A DNA stretch of 42,693 bases from Flavobacteriales bacterium (GTDB lineage: Bacteria; Bacteroidota; Bacteroidia; Flavobacteriales; BACL11). The translations under genes and the position numbers were made by a program. The stretch is taken from positions 65,977 through 108,669 of the forward strand of contig NZRO01000025.1 in the NCBI GenBank assembly GCA_002696275.1, given 5' to 3'. Below the pieces are notes generated by a model, which saw nothing but the letters and a program-made list of their open reading frames with translations, ran no database searches and had not been told where the DNA came from. Shown here piece by piece: positions 15,901 to 24,727 of this stretch (positions are counted from its first letter, which is position 1; each line of letters starts with the position of its first letter).

Positions 15901-18900
15901 CCACCTAAACAGGTTACAGAATCTCTTAAAAACTGTACCGAAATAGCAGAAGGTTCTGTAACTGTAAAATCTTGTGATGTAACACATCCGTTATCATCTG
16001 TAACTGTTGCAGTATAAACACCTGCAATTAAAGTTGAATTAGAACCTCCACTCCAGGTATAATTGTAGTTAGGAGTTCCACCAGAAACTGTAGCAATAGC
16101 AGAACCATCAGACCCTCCATTACAACTTACATTTGTTACTGTAATATTAGAGATAGTTAAGCTATCTGGTTGTGTAATGTTTTCATTGGAAGAAGTTGTA
16201 GTACATCCCATTGAATCTGTAACTACAACATTGTAAGTTGAAGGCATTAAATTTATTGCGGGATTGGAAGTTTGTCCATTATTCCATAAGTAAGAATATG
16301 GAATTGTTCCGCCAATAACATTTGCCGTAATTTGTCCATCTGAACTATCATAACATAATACATTTTGAATTGTTAAAGAGTTAATTACTAATTCATCTGG
16401 TTCATTTACAAAAATTGAATCTGAGTCAGTACATCCTTCAGAGTCTACAACTGTAATAAAATAAGAAGCTTCTCCTGAGGGCCCAAAAGGAGTCCCTAAT
16501 GGGACAAATGTATTTCCTCCATCAGAAGAGAATTGATATGGAGCGGTTCCAGAGGTTGCTGATGTAATCAGCATACCGTCATTTGCTCCATAGCAAGAAA
16601 CATTTTGAACTGTTACATTAAGTATAGGGTTAGTTCCTGGATTAATAACCGCTGTGTCTGTAATCATACATCCATTTGCATCCGTTATATCTACAATATA
16701 AGTTCCCGGAAACAATAAAGATATATTATCTGTGTTAGCTCCAGTTGACCATAAGTAGCTATAGCCTGGTGTACCTCCAGAAACAAATACCTGAGCCTCT
16801 CCATTTGCAGCGGTCTGACTTCCAGAACATGATGAATTACTTATTATATTTGTATTAGATGTTAAAGCAAAAGGCTCATTAACAATGACCGAAACTTGTA
16901 GTGGGTTAGATGTACAGTTATTCACATCTGTTACACTTACCGTATATGTTCCAGCTGTTAAATTATTAATTATAGATGTATTCTGACCTGTATTCCATGT
17001 ATAAAAATAAGGAGCGGTACCACCAGAAACAGAATCTACCAAGACAACACCATCAGATCCTCCATTACAACTTACATCTATAGATGTAGCAGAGTAATAA
17101 ATAACATCTGGCTCAGTAATAGTTACTGAAACAAAATCAGCACATCCATTAGCGTCTTCGGCAAATACATTGTACGTTCCTGCATATAAACCACTAAATA
17201 TATTATTGTATTGAGGAATTGGGAATACACCAGGTATATAATACTGATATGTTCCTAGTCCTGTTCCTCCAGCCGCGATTACGGTAATAGTATCTGACTG
17301 AAATCCATTACACAATACATCTAGAGTTGAATTTGACACATCTAAAGAAACAGTTACAATAGCAGAAGCAGGAACTTCAACAGAATCTGTTACGGTACAA
17401 CCTGTAGCGTCTGAAACAGTTACAGAATAATATCCTGGACTTAGACCCGTAATTGAATTAGTTATTGACCCAGTTTCCCATAAGATATTATATGGAGGGG
17501 TTCCACTAGGAATTACTGTAGCAGATCCATCTGCTCCTCCATTACATGGTGGAATACTATCAAAACTTAATGTGATATCTGCTTCTGGAACAAAAACATC
17601 TTCTGTAAATTCACATCCATTTGCGTCTGTCACTCTTACTTCATACAATCCTGTAGATAAATTTGTTGCTATTGCTGTAGTTTGTGCAGACAAATCATCC
17701 CATAAATATACATATGGATTAGTGCCTCCTTGAGTTACAGAAATAGACGCTTGTCCGTTTACTAAATTACAGGTTTCTGTTATTGAATCAACAGTGTACA
17801 CAAAAGGTAATGGTTCAGTTAGAGTAATATTTGTTGAAGCTGTACATCCATTATCATCCGTAGCGTTCAAGGTATAAGTTCCAAAACTTATATCGCCGCA
17901 CATACCTGTCCACGACTGCGAAGTCTGAGTAGAGTAACCCGTCATATCATAAATAATTGGAGAAATGCCATTAGTATTAAGAACACTAACTGAGCCATCA
18001 CAAATTCCAGGGCAGGATATTAAATTATCCATTGTGTAATTAATTGTAAATGGCAATGGCTCCGTCAAGTTTACTAATATTGTACTAATACAACCATTCG
18101 CATCTTGTACAGAAATATTATATGCACCAGATGATAATCCAGTATAAGACATAGAGTTAGTATAATTTACTCCATCAATTGAATAAGTATATGGAGCTTG
18201 TCCTCCAGATGGAGCATTAAATGTTATTTCACCATCACTAAACCCAGCACAACTTATATTAAATCCATTATAATCAGAGGTTGTATAAGAGAACGAAACC
18301 TCTGTTGGTGTAGATATAAATTTATTTGCTGTGAAAGTACATCCATTAGCATCTTGAACTGTTATAGAGTATGTTGTATTTCCACATAGGGATGAAAATG
18401 TACTTGAATTTTGATAAGCTCCACCATCAATTGAATATGTGTAAGGAGCGGTTCCAGTCAAAATATTATCGACCTGAAAATCTAATACTCCATCACAAAC
18501 TCCAAAACATGAAACTTGACTCGTAATTGAAATAACTCCAGATAGATCTGGTGGGTTGTTTAGTGTTATCGTCTCTGAGGTATCACAACCATTAGCATCT
18601 CTGTAATAAATTGTATATGTTCCTGCTGAAAGATTAGAGAAAATTGCAGAATTTCCATAAGTTATTCCGTCTAAAGAATAAGTATATGTCGGGGAACCAC
18701 CAGAAACGGAAGCGGCAATTTCTCCATCTGCAGCTCCAAAACAACTAATATCTTGCCCATTATAATTAGAAGAAACTGATGCATTAGGAACCAAAGCGGT
18801 TGGTTCATTGACTGTTGTAGATGTTGGAGATGATCCATCAACAGTACACCCATTCACATCTGTAACATTTATATTATAATTTCCAGCACATAGATTAGAA

Positions 18901-19433
18901 TAAATTGAGTCAAATGCATCTATTATTGTAGCATTACCTCCTCCAAAAGCAATTGAGTATGGGGGTGTTCCCCCAAAAACATTTACAGCTATTTGTGCGT
19001 CACAATCTCCATAGCAATCTAATGATGCATTTTGTGTAGCTGTATTCGACAACTGTAATGGTTGCGATATATTTATAGAAGTAAAATCATAAATTGAATT
19101 AGGATCAGCGCCATCTGGGTTAGTAATGTAATAAGATACTGAATCAACTAACCTAACGGTGTAAGTTTGAGCTCCAAGACCCGGAACATTTATATTAGTT
19201 ACTGTAGTATTATTGGTAGATGTTATTGGAATAAATGTTCCAAAAATATCATAACCAACAACAACCTTCAATAATGTTGGTGGAGATGTTTGATTTACCT
19301 GAATGTTTATTGAAGCAAAATCACCAAAACATAATATTGGTGAAGTAACAGAAACATTCTGAATAGTTTGAGATTGTAAACTAATCGAGTAAATCGACAA
19401 TAAAAAAGTAAATCCTAGAAGTAATTTTTTCAT
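12969..19433 (-). CDS. Giant SprB-repeat surface protein with gliding-motility C-terminal domain
   Basis: Large cell-surface adhesin-like protein exported by the type IX system. Of its 2154 residues, the first ~22 form a signal peptide (MKKLLLGFTFLLSIYSISLQ). An N-terminal domain follows, then by my count about 22 SprB-type repeats of 70-95 residues. Each runs roughly as I/VSCNGGSDG...SGGTPxYxYxW...LxAGTYTVTVTDxNGC...EP. Two unlike Ig/PKD-like segments come next (about residues 1900-2070). The end carries SPNGDGINDEW and the FNRWG/LPVGTYYY pattern of the CHU_C-type gliding-associated domain, used as a type B sorting signal. The repeats are clearly diverged from one another. SprB itself drives gliding in Flavobacterium; here either gliding or adhesion is possible. 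The PorP/SprF-like partner follows by 12 bp. Confidence 0.93.
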   Translation of the reverse strand: MKKLLLGFTFLLSIYSISLQSQTIQNVSVTSPILCFGDFASINIQVNQTSPPTLLKVVVGYDIFGTFIPITSTNNTTVTNINVPGLGAQTYTVRLVDSVSYYITNPDGADPNSIYDFTSINISQPLQLSNTATQNASLDCYGDCDAQIAVNVFGGTPPYSIAFGGGNATIIDAFDSIYSNLCAGNYNINVTDVNGCTVDGSSPTSTTVNEPTALVPNASVSSNYNGQDISCFGAADGEIAASVSGGSPTYTYSLDGITYGNSAIFSNLSAGTYTIYYRDANGCDTSETITLNNPPDLSGVISITSQVSCFGVCDGVLDFQVDNILTGTAPYTYSIDGGAYQNSSTFSSLCGNTTYSITVQDANGCTFTANKFISTPTEVSFSYTTSDYNGFNISCAGFSDGEITFNAPSGGQAPYTYSIDGVNYTNSMSYTGLSSGAYNISVQDANGCISTILVNLTEPLPFTINYTMDNLISCPGICDGSVSVLNTNGISPIIYDMTGYSTQTSQSWTGMCGDISFGTYTLNATDDNGCTASTNITLTEPLPFVYTVDSITETCNLVNGQASISVTQGGTNPYVYLWDDLSAQTTAIATNLSTGLYEVRVTDANGCEFTEDVFVPEADITLSFDSIPPCNGGADGSATVIPSGTPPYNILWETGSITNSITGLSPGYYSVTVSDATGCTVTDSVEVPASAIVTVSLDVSNSTLDVLCNGFQSDTITVIAAGGTGLGTYQYYIPGVFPIPQYNNIFSGLYAGTYNVFAEDANGCADFVSVTITEPDVIYYSATSIDVSCNGGSDGVVLVDSVSGGTAPYFYTWNTGQNTSIINNLTAGTYTVSVTDVNNCTSNPLQVSVIVNEPFALTSNTNIISNSSCSGSQTAANGEAQVFVSGGTPGYSYLWSTGANTDNISLLFPGTYIVDITDANGCMITDTAVINPGTNPILNVTVQNVSCYGANDGMLITSATSGTAPYQFSSDGGNTFVPLGTPFGPSGEASYFITVVDSEGCTDSDSIFVNEPDELVINSLTIQNVLCYDSSDGQITANVIGGTIPYSYLWNNGQTSNPAINLMPSTYNVVVTDSMGCTTTSSNENITQPDSLTISNITVTNVSCNGGSDGSAIATVSGGTPNYNYTWSGGSNSTLIAGVYTATVTDDNGCVTSQDFTVTEPSAISVQFLRDSVTCLGGSDGQATAIISGGVGPYNLLWSNGSTVNFVNTFTAGYHTLTVTDSFSCLFIDSVEILEPSQSIEIDSLIISEITCNNANNASITVLATGGQLPYVYSNTNGVFTQNGISFINLSPNQYIMYVRDSKGCIDRDTVIITQPDSLYIDTTIFSHITCNGANDGQILAIDAFGGVSPYLYSVNGGAYHTNMAYFHSYGPGTYTVQVVDSNNCSAQDIIIIEEPDVLDVSITTSLWNGYEIKCNGDNSGTATISINGGNGPYVKTIYDSSNNIFYNGTSNYITGLVAGLYTFEITDVNGCIYQEVLTYQEPTVISHNFVIDHITCSGWTNGAITWNGSGGVGSATTYSYLWNTGDTTYSISNVGVGNYDITVTDENNCSSTTTAIVNGNSVLSTNIGATQNPTCWNYCDGEITINVSGGVPNINGSGNSIYNFQWNDVLSQTTQTAIGLCVDEITNISTFTCIITDALGCTTTETYDLTQPEEFEISILQSGDISCYGGSNGSLSVSTTGGNTGNVIYTWNTGQSSSSTSINNLSAATYVVVATDVLGCMDTTDYTLSQPDLLQANIFDVDISDVLCFGESTGEITVTVNGGSVNVNNQYTYSWTPNIGNATTNYDFGTSTGTGTYSDLDTGIYQVVVTDVNNCTANSNMVYVAQPTNPLSIFTDSTDKTCLTEGSATAYVLGGTPNYTYLWTPGGQTTSSATNLTPNTSYTVVVTDDNGCTITDQTHINGHMNVFLPNNDDYLDSTICLGKSVFIQIEDKPNHSYMWTNMNDNVIIGTTASITVTPQDPITNYQLTITDEVNCPLDPFNIEATFEVEQLDINPTADPNPLVKGDQTTISSSNLYNNFQWTWDNDTATGFSITDYPDVSTWYYVTVTDNIGCQGVDSIYVVVGAVPYDAISPNGDGINDEWEILDIERYPYAEIKIFNRWGTLIYSSTGENYNNNKWDGTSEGNPLPVGTYYYTINQNDGSDLQTGAVTIVR

Positions 19434-19524
19434 TTCTTAGTACTATTTAGTGTAAATATTTTAATGGTGCAAGATACAAAAATTATTAAAACATGTTCTA
19501 AATATCTTTTTATAAAAATTCCAT

Positions 19525-19550
19525 ATAAAAAAGGAGGGGGTTTCCCTCCT
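19525..19550 (-). terminator. Rho-independent terminator of the bacilliredoxin gene
   Basis: On the minus strand AGGAGGG pairs with CCCTCCT (19532-19538 with 19544-19550, 5 nt loop), followed by a run of six T. It lies 52 bp after the bacilliredoxin stop. The rest of 19434-19601 is AT-rich and holds the weak promoter region of the SprB-repeat gene (GCAAGATA at 19469-19476 is a poor -7 match on the minus strand). Confidence 0.8.
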
Positions 19551-19601
19551 ATATCAAATGTAAATTTTCTGATTCGATTTTACTTAAATATCAAGGTTTT
19601 T

Positions 19602-20015
19602 CTAGCAAACTTGAGTAAAAGCATCTTTTAAATTATCCGCAATCATTTGGGCAGATCTTCCTTCAATGTGATGTCTTTCAATAAAGTGAACTAATTCACC
19701 ATCTTTAAACAAAGCTATAGATGGAGATGAAGGAGGAAAGGGATTCATATACTCTCTGGCCTTTGCTGTCGCGGCAACATCTTGTCCGGCAAACACTGTG
19801 GCAAATACATCAGGCTTAGGACTGAATTTAGAGGATAATTTTACAGCGGGCCTTGCGTTTCCTGCTGCACAACCACAAACAGAATTCACCATTATTAAAA
19901 CCGTTCCTTCTTTTTTATTTAGAATTTTCTCTACCTCTTCTGGGGTTTTCATTTCTATAAAACCAACTGAAGTTAGATCTTCTCTCATTGGCCTACACAT
20001 TTCTTCTGGATACAT
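19602..20015 (-). CDS. BrxA/BrxB family bacilliredoxin
   Basis: Thioredoxin-fold protein of the YphP/YqiW (BrxA/BrxB, DUF1094) family that reduces mixed disulfides between low-molecular-weight thiols and proteins. The 137-residue length matches, the N-terminus MYPEEMCRPMREDL is characteristic, and the active site CGC is at residues 47-49 (NSVCGCAAGNARPA). The family is known in Firmicutes and Bacteroidota. It has its own promoter and terminator, so it appears to be a single-gene transcript between tadA and the SprB-repeat gene. Confidence 0.93.
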   Translation of the reverse strand: MYPEEMCRPMREDLTSVGFIEMKTPEEVEKILNKKEGTVLIMVNSVCGCAAGNARPAVKLSSKFSPKPDVFATVFAGQDVAATAKAREYMNPFPPSSPSIALFKDGELVHFIERHHIEGRSAQMIADNLKDAFTQVC

Positions 20016-20036
20016 AATTTTAATGTTAATTTTTTA

Positions 20037-20044
20037 CAAAAATA
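20037..20044 (-). promoter_or_regulatory. -7 element of the bacilliredoxin gene
   Basis: TATTTTTG on the minus strand ends 21 nt before the ATG at 20015. It lies between the tadA stop and this gene, so bacilliredoxin can be transcribed separately. Confidence 0.5.
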
Positions 20045-20048
20045 CGAT

Positions 20049-20498
20049 TTATTGTCTTTTCTTTTTAAAGAAATCTTTTAATAATTTAGCACATTCCTCA
20101 TCTAGTATTCCCTTGACAACTTCAGTTTTTGGGTGAATAATTGTCTCTTTTATGCTTGAAAATCCTCTTTTTTTATCTGAAGCTCCAAAGACAATTTTCT
20201 TCAGATGTGTCCAATAAGAGGCTCCCGCGCACATTACACATGGTTCTAAAGTTACATATAAAGTGCATTCTTTTAGATACTTTCCTCCTAAATAGTCTGC
20301 CGCTGAAGTGAAAACTTGCATCTCCGCATGTGCAGTTACATCATTAAGCGCTTCTGTATAATTATGCGCTCTCGCAATAATTTGATTGTCACACACCACT
20401 ACGGCTCCTACTGGAACCTCATCTATATACATTGCTTTTTCCGCTTCTTTCAAAGCTTCCTTCATAAAATATTCATCTGTGAAAGGATTTATTTCCAT
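20049..20498 (-). CDS. tadA: tRNA-specific adenosine deaminase
   Basis: Deaminates A34 of tRNA-Arg(ACG) to inosine, allowing wobble decoding. The 149-residue protein has the zinc-binding and catalytic motifs of the cytidine deaminase fold: HAE at 57-59 (catalytic Glu59) and PCVMC with Cys87 and Cys90. The GASD/KKRGFSS tail region agrees with TadA rather than a free-base deaminase, though guanine deaminase-like relatives are close. The -7 element ends exactly 4 nt before the ATG, so the transcript may be leaderless. The gene is divergent from aspS with 54 bp between starts. Confidence 0.88.
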   Translation of the reverse strand: MEINPFTDEYFMKEALKEAEKAMYIDEVPVGAVVVCDNQIIARAHNYTEALNDVTAHAEMQVFTSAADYLGGKYLKECTLYVTLEPCVMCAGASYWTHLKKIVFGASDKKRGFSSIKETIIHPKTEVVKGILDEECAKLLKDFFKKKRQ

Positions 20499-20532
20499 TT
20501 TGCAAATATAAAGTAGCTATTTTGTATTTTTG
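20499..20532 (+). promoter_or_regulatory. Promoter of aspS-DUF420-ctaA
   Basis: TTTG at 20499-20502 and TATTTTTG at 20525-20532, with a 22 nt spacer that is slightly long. The element ends 20 nt before the aspS ATG. It overlaps the divergent tadA promoter. Confidence 0.55.
20503..20510 (-). promoter_or_regulatory. -7 element of tadA
   Basis: TATATTTG on the minus strand, followed by CAAA and then the ATG at 20498. The 4 nt gap puts transcription start at or beside the start codon. Confidence 0.6.
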
Positions 20533-20552
20533 CATACTAAATACAAAATAAA

Positions 20553-22295
20553 ATGTTAAGAACTAATACCTGTGGAGAATTAAGTATAAATAACGTTGGG
20601 GAAGAAGTAATGCTTAGTGGTTGGGTGCAGAGGAATAGAGATTTAGGGGGAATGACCTTTATTGATTTAAGGGACAGAGATGGAATCACACAACTTGCAT
20701 TCAATATGGATGAAAACTCTAATCTATGCGAACAAGCAAGAAAACTAGGAAGAGAGTTTGTTATAAAGGTAAGAGGAATTGTTATTGAACGTAGTTCTAA
20801 AAATAAAAACATCTCTACAGGAGAAATTGAAATTAAAGTTTCTGATTTAGACATATTAAATCCATCTAAAGTTCCTCCTTTTACTATTGAAGACCAAACT
20901 GATGGCGGGGATGAATTACGAATGAAGTATCGATATTTAGATATAAGAAGAAATCCAATAAAAGAGAACTTAATACTACGTGCAAGAGTTTCTTCTGAAA
21001 CAAGAAAATATTTAGACAAACAAGGGTTTTGTGAAATAGAAACACCATATCTAATAAAATCTACACCTGAAGGAGCAAGAGATTTTATTGTCCCAAGCAG
21101 AATGAATGAAGGGCAATTTTATGCCCTACCACAATCTCCTCAAACATTTAAACAATTGTTAATGGTTGCCGGAATGGACAAATATTATCAAATCGTAAAA
21201 TGTTTTAGAGATGAGGATTTACGAGCGGATAGACAGCCTGAATTCACGCAGATTGATTGTGAAATGTCTTTTGTCGATCAAGAAGAAATATTAAACACAT
21301 TTGAGGGTTTAACTCGTCATCTTTTAAAGGAAGTTAAGGGTGTTGAATTAAATGAATTTCCAAGAATAACATACGATGAAGCTATGAAGATGTACGGTTC
21401 AGACAAACCTGATATTCGTTTCGGAATGAAATTTGTAGAATTGAATTATATATGTAAGGAAAAAAATTTTCAGGTATTTGATAGCGCTGAATTGGTCGTT
21501 GGAATTAATGTGAAGGGAGGGGCAACTTTTAGCAGAAAACAAATTGATAAACTAACTGATTTTGTAAAGACTCCACAGGTAGGAGCGAAAGGATTAGTAT
21601 ATTGTAAATGTAATGAAGACGGCTCCTTCAAGTCCTCTGTAGATAAATTTTTCACACAAGAAGATTTAAATAATTGGGCCGATACATGTAAAGCTTCATC
21701 TGGGGATCTGATTTTAATTTTAGCAGGTGAAAAAGACAAAACTAGAAAAGCTCTTTCTAGTTTAAGATTACATTTAGCAGAAGAGTTAGGATTGAGAAAT
21801 CCAGAAGAATTCTCTCCTGTATGGGTATTAGATTTCCCATTGTTAGAATGGGATGAAGAATCAAACAGATATCATGCGATGCATCATCCATTTACATCTC
21901 CTAAACCAGAAGATATTGAAAAATTAAATACCGATCCAGCGTCTGTTAGAGCGAATGCTTATGACTTGGTTCTGAATGGAAATGAAATTGGAGGGGGGAG
22001 TATTAGAATACACAATAGAGATTTACAAAAATTGATGTTTAAACATTTAGGATTTTCAGATGAAGATGCGAAAGAACAATTTGGATTCCTAATGGAGGCG
22101 TTTGAGTATGGAGCTCCTCCTCATGGAGGTGTCGCTTTCGGATTTGATAGGCTCTGCGCTATTATGGGAGGACAAGAAAATATTAGAGATTTTATTGCTT
22201 TCCCGAAAAATAATTCGGGTAGAGATGTAATGATAGACTCCCCATCTATAATCGACAATGAACAATTAAATGAACTAAATATAAAACTCAAATAA
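20553..22295 (+). CDS. aspS: Aspartyl-tRNA synthetase
   Basis: Class II synthetase that charges tRNA-Asp. Its 580 residues are the usual bacterial length. An N-terminal OB-fold anticodon domain ([20 protein letters not shown]) leads into the catalytic core with [31 protein letters not shown] (motif 2) and the GAD insertion. The C-terminal motif 3, [14 protein letters not shown], includes the ATP-binding Arg. Because gatC is present in this genome, the enzyme could also make Asp-tRNA(Asn), but this cannot be decided here. It heads an operon with DUF420 and ctaA at 1 bp gaps. Confidence 0.97.
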   Translation: MLRTNTCGELSINNVGEEVMLSGWVQRNRDLGGMTFIDLRDRDGITQLAFNMDENSNLCEQARKLGREFVIKVRGIVIERSSKNKNISTGEIEIKVSDLDILNPSKVPPFTIEDQTDGGDELRMKYRYLDIRRNPIKENLILRARVSSETRKYLDKQGFCEIETPYLIKSTPEGARDFIVPSRMNEGQFYALPQSPQTFKQLLMVAGMDKYYQIVKCFRDEDLRADRQPEFTQIDCEMSFVDQEEILNTFEGLTRHLLKEVKGVELNEFPRITYDEAMKMYGSDKPDIRFGMKFVELNYICKEKNFQVFDSAELVVGINVKGGATFSRKQIDKLTDFVKTPQVGAKGLVYCKCNEDGSFKSSVDKFFTQEDLNNWADTCKASSGDLILILAGEKDKTRKALSSLRLHLAEELGLRNPEEFSPVWVLDFPLLEWDEESNRYHAMHHPFTSPKPEDIEKLNTDPASVRANAYDLVLNGNEIGGGSIRIHNRDLQKLMFKHLGFSDEDAKEQFGFLMEAFEYGAPPHGGVAFGFDRLCAIMGGQENIRDFIAFPKNNSGRDVMIDSPSIIDNEQLNELNIKLK

Positions 22296-22296
22296 A

Positions 22297-22830
22297 ATGA
22301 AAAAGAAAGACTCTTTTTTTGTTCCGTTAATTATTGCACTTTCTGTTATTGTGCCAATAGCTGTAGCCGCCTTAATGATTTTTCCGGATTACCTCCATAT
22401 TGAATCAAATAATATTGACTTTAGTTCACTTCCATTTTTTCATGCTATTTTAAACGGGTGTACTGGAGTACTTCTATTTACAGGCTATGTATTAATTAAA
22501 AATAAAAACACAAAAGCGCATAAATTTTCAATGATGTCAGCTTTTGTATTATCATCCATATTTTTGATATCCTATGTTGTTTCAAAGCTAACCAATGCTC
22601 CAACACCATTTGGAGGAGAAGGATCTATAAGATATATATATTTTTTTGTTCTAATAAGTCATATTATTCTTTCGGTTCCAGTTTTACCACTAGCTCTGTT
22701 TTCAATTTACAGGGGGCTAACTGGAGAAATTTCAAAGCATAAAAATATAGTTAAATGGACCTTCCCCATTTGGATGTATGTTGCAGTGACAGGGGTGATG
22801 GTATATTTATTCATGATTCCATATTACTAA
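22297..22830 (+). CDS. DUF420 membrane protein, cytochrome oxidase-associated
   Basis: Integral membrane protein of 177 residues with about five hydrophobic segments. It fits the DUF420 (YozB/CtaM-like) family, in which the Bacillus/Staphylococcus members are needed for an active heme A-type terminal oxidase. Characteristic positions are a His in FFHAILNGCTG (about residue 50) and another in THxIL-type context (LISHIILS, about 121). It sits 1 bp after aspS and 1 bp before ctaA, so its context supports a role in oxidase assembly. The function in this phylum is an inference. Confidence 0.82.
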   Translation: MKKKDSFFVPLIIALSVIVPIAVAALMIFPDYLHIESNNIDFSSLPFFHAILNGCTGVLLFTGYVLIKNKNTKAHKFSMMSAFVLSSIFLISYVVSKLTNAPTPFGGEGSIRYIYFFVLISHIILSVPVLPLALFSIYRGLTGEISKHKNIVKWTFPIWMYVAVTGVMVYLFMIPYY

Positions 22831-22831
22831 A

Positions 22832-23839
22832 ATGAAAGAAAACAAATCTGTAATATTGTGGCTTCTGTCCGGTTGTTTTCTTATACTTTCGATGGTTGTT
22901 ATAGGGGGTATAACTAGATTAACTGACTCCGGACTTTCTATGGTAGACTGGAGCTTAGTTAAGGGAGCAATTCCACCTCTAAATCAAACAGACTGGATTG
23001 AACTATTTAATAAATATAAACAAACACCTGAGTTTCAAAAAATTAATTCTGATTACACTTTAAAGGACTTTAAATTTATATTTTTTTGGGAATACTTACA
23101 CAGAATGATTGGTAGATTACTAGGGGTTGTATTTATTTTGCCTTTTTTATATTTTTTAATAAAGAAGCGTTTAAACAAAAAACTTATACAGCAGTCATTA
23201 GTTTTATTTAGTTTGGGAGCTCTTCAAGCTACAATTGGATGGTGGATGGTTAAAAGTGGATTAGTAGGCAGACCTGATGTAAGTCACTACAGACTGGCTG
23301 TACATCTAACCACAGCTTTTTTAACATGCTCATATACTCTATGGGTTGCGCTACCACTAATTTTAAAAAAGAAAAATATTGGTAATCATAAAGTATTAAG
23401 ATATTTAATGTTTTTAAGTTTAATTGTTATTATACAAATAATCTATGGGGCATTTGTAGCTGGATTAAAGGCCGGGGAAGCCTTCCCAACATGGCCAAAA
23501 ATGGGAGAAGAATTTATTCCTAGAGAAGTATTTTCTTCTAACCCTCAGTGGAATTTTTTAAATGGAATGTTTGGTGTACAGTTTATACATAGAATCTTAG
23601 CCATATTCATTGTAATAATATCTATATTTATCTACTATAAAACCAAATTTTTAAAACTAGAATATATCCAGAAAATTAGTTTAAAAATAATTTTCTCATT
23701 AATTTTTATACAATTTGTTTTAGGTGTTTTTACTTTAATATATTCTGTTCCAATATCATTAGCAATACTTCACCAACTAGGCGCATTTTTCCTATTGTTA
23801 TCAATAGTTTACGCGCTGTTTGTTTTTAAAATTGACTAA
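22832..23839 (+). CDS. ctaA: Heme A synthase (COX15/CtaA family)
   Basis: Oxidises the C8 methyl of heme O to give heme A for aa3 oxidase, in the inner membrane. The 335-residue protein has about eight membrane helices in two similar halves. Conserved heme-ligand regions are EYLHRMIGRLLG (about residue 90), the His in YRLAVHLTTAF, FIHRILAIF and ILHQLGAFF near the C-terminus. GGITRLTDSGLSMVDW at the start is the COX15 signature. Its 3' end overlaps the 3' end of the convergent ctaB gene by 14 bp. Confidence 0.94.
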   Translation: MKENKSVILWLLSGCFLILSMVVIGGITRLTDSGLSMVDWSLVKGAIPPLNQTDWIELFNKYKQTPEFQKINSDYTLKDFKFIFFWEYLHRMIGRLLGVVFILPFLYFLIKKRLNKKLIQQSLVLFSLGALQATIGWWMVKSGLVGRPDVSHYRLAVHLTTAFLTCSYTLWVALPLILKKKNIGNHKVLRYLMFLSLIVIIQIIYGAFVAGLKAGEAFPTWPKMGEEFIPREVFSSNPQWNFLNGMFGVQFIHRILAIFIVIISIFIYYKTKFLKLEYIQKISLKIIFSLIFIQFVLGVFTLIYSVPISLAILHQLGAFFLLLSIVYALFVFKID

Positions 23840-24725
23840 AAAAATATTTATCAACAACATAAATAATTTGAAGAACAGGTAAATAAATAAGCGATGACAT
23901 CATTAATTTCTTAGCAATTGTATCATCTGTTTTAGTATACAAATTTACTGATTTTAACGTGAACCATATTCCCAAGATGACGACAAGAAAAAAGGAGACT
24001 ATCGACAACTGAAAACCGTCAACAAGAACAAAATATGGAATAACTGATATAACAACCATTAATGTTGAGGTAATTAATGAAATCATAGCGGGGTATCTTC
24101 CCTTAACACCACCAAACATCATCTTAAAACCTGCTTGTTTATATTCTTCATCTCTTATCCATGAAATAGCTATAAAATGAGGAAATTGCCAGAAAAACTG
24201 AATAGCAAATAATATTCCAGCTGCTAATCCAAAATTATCAGTTGCAGCAACATATCCTAATAAGAATGGAATTGCTCCAGGTATAGCTCCAACAAAAATA
24301 GATAAAGTGGAAATTCTTTTTAAAGGAGTATAAGATAAAACATACATTAATATTGAAACTAATCCAAAAAAAGTTGATTTGGACATTATGCCATAAAAAC
24401 CATTACTAGAGTGAATTAAATTTAATAAGTAAAGTCCTAAGACCCCAATAATTGCAGAAAAGAATGTAGCCTGAAAAAGGGTTAAATTATTTTTTGGCAA
24501 TGGTCTATTTAAGGTTCTTAGCATTAACTTATCATAATCCTTTTCTAGAATTTGATTAAATCCATTTGCAGAACCGGTCACAAGAATTCCTCCAATAATC
24601 AATAAAATAAATTCAATTAAAATAAAGTTGTCAACTCCAATCAGATATCCCATCGCTGCTGAGAAAACAACAGTAACTGACAACCTAAATTTCAACAATT
24701 GAAAATAAAAGGAAATCTTTTGCAT
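23826..24725 (-). CDS. ctaB: Protoheme IX farnesyltransferase (heme O synthase)
   Basis: Adds a farnesyl group to heme B to give heme O, the substrate of CtaA. The 299-residue membrane protein belongs to the UbiA prenyltransferase superfamily. The first Asp-rich motif is NQILEKDYDKLMLRTLNRPL (near residue 57), with a second in SWIRDEEYKQAGFKM (near 190). Around eight to nine membrane helices are visible. It is last in the cox block on the minus strand, 2 bp after the CAMC protein gene, and converges with ctaA. Confidence 0.95.
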   Translation of the reverse strand: MQKISFYFQLLKFRLSVTVVFSAAMGYLIGVDNFILIEFILLIIGGILVTGSANGFNQILEKDYDKLMLRTLNRPLPKNNLTLFQATFFSAIIGVLGLYLLNLIHSSNGFYGIMSKSTFFGLVSILMYVLSYTPLKRISTLSIFVGAIPGAIPFLLGYVAATDNFGLAAGILFAIQFFWQFPHFIAISWIRDEEYKQAGFKMMFGGVKGRYPAMISLITSTLMVVISVIPYFVLVDGFQLSIVSFFLVVILGIWFTLKSVNLYTKTDDTIAKKLMMSSLIYLPVLQIIYVVDKYFFSQF

Positions 24726-24727
24726 AA

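Noticed and set aside
18198-18389. Plus-strand open frame inside the SprB-repeat gene
   Set aside because: It is an antisense shadow of low-complexity Thr/Ser/Gly codons with no start signal or family match.
12969-19433. Dozens of repeated short motifs that look like a tandem or CRISPR-like array
   Set aside because: They are protein-level SprB repeats in one continuous frame, 70-95 codons long with diverged DNA, and do not have the uniform repeat and spacer pattern of CRISPR.
20537-21019. A 160-codon open frame antisense to aspS
   Set aside because: The aspS reading frame is complete and family-typical, and the antisense frame has no recognisable domain.
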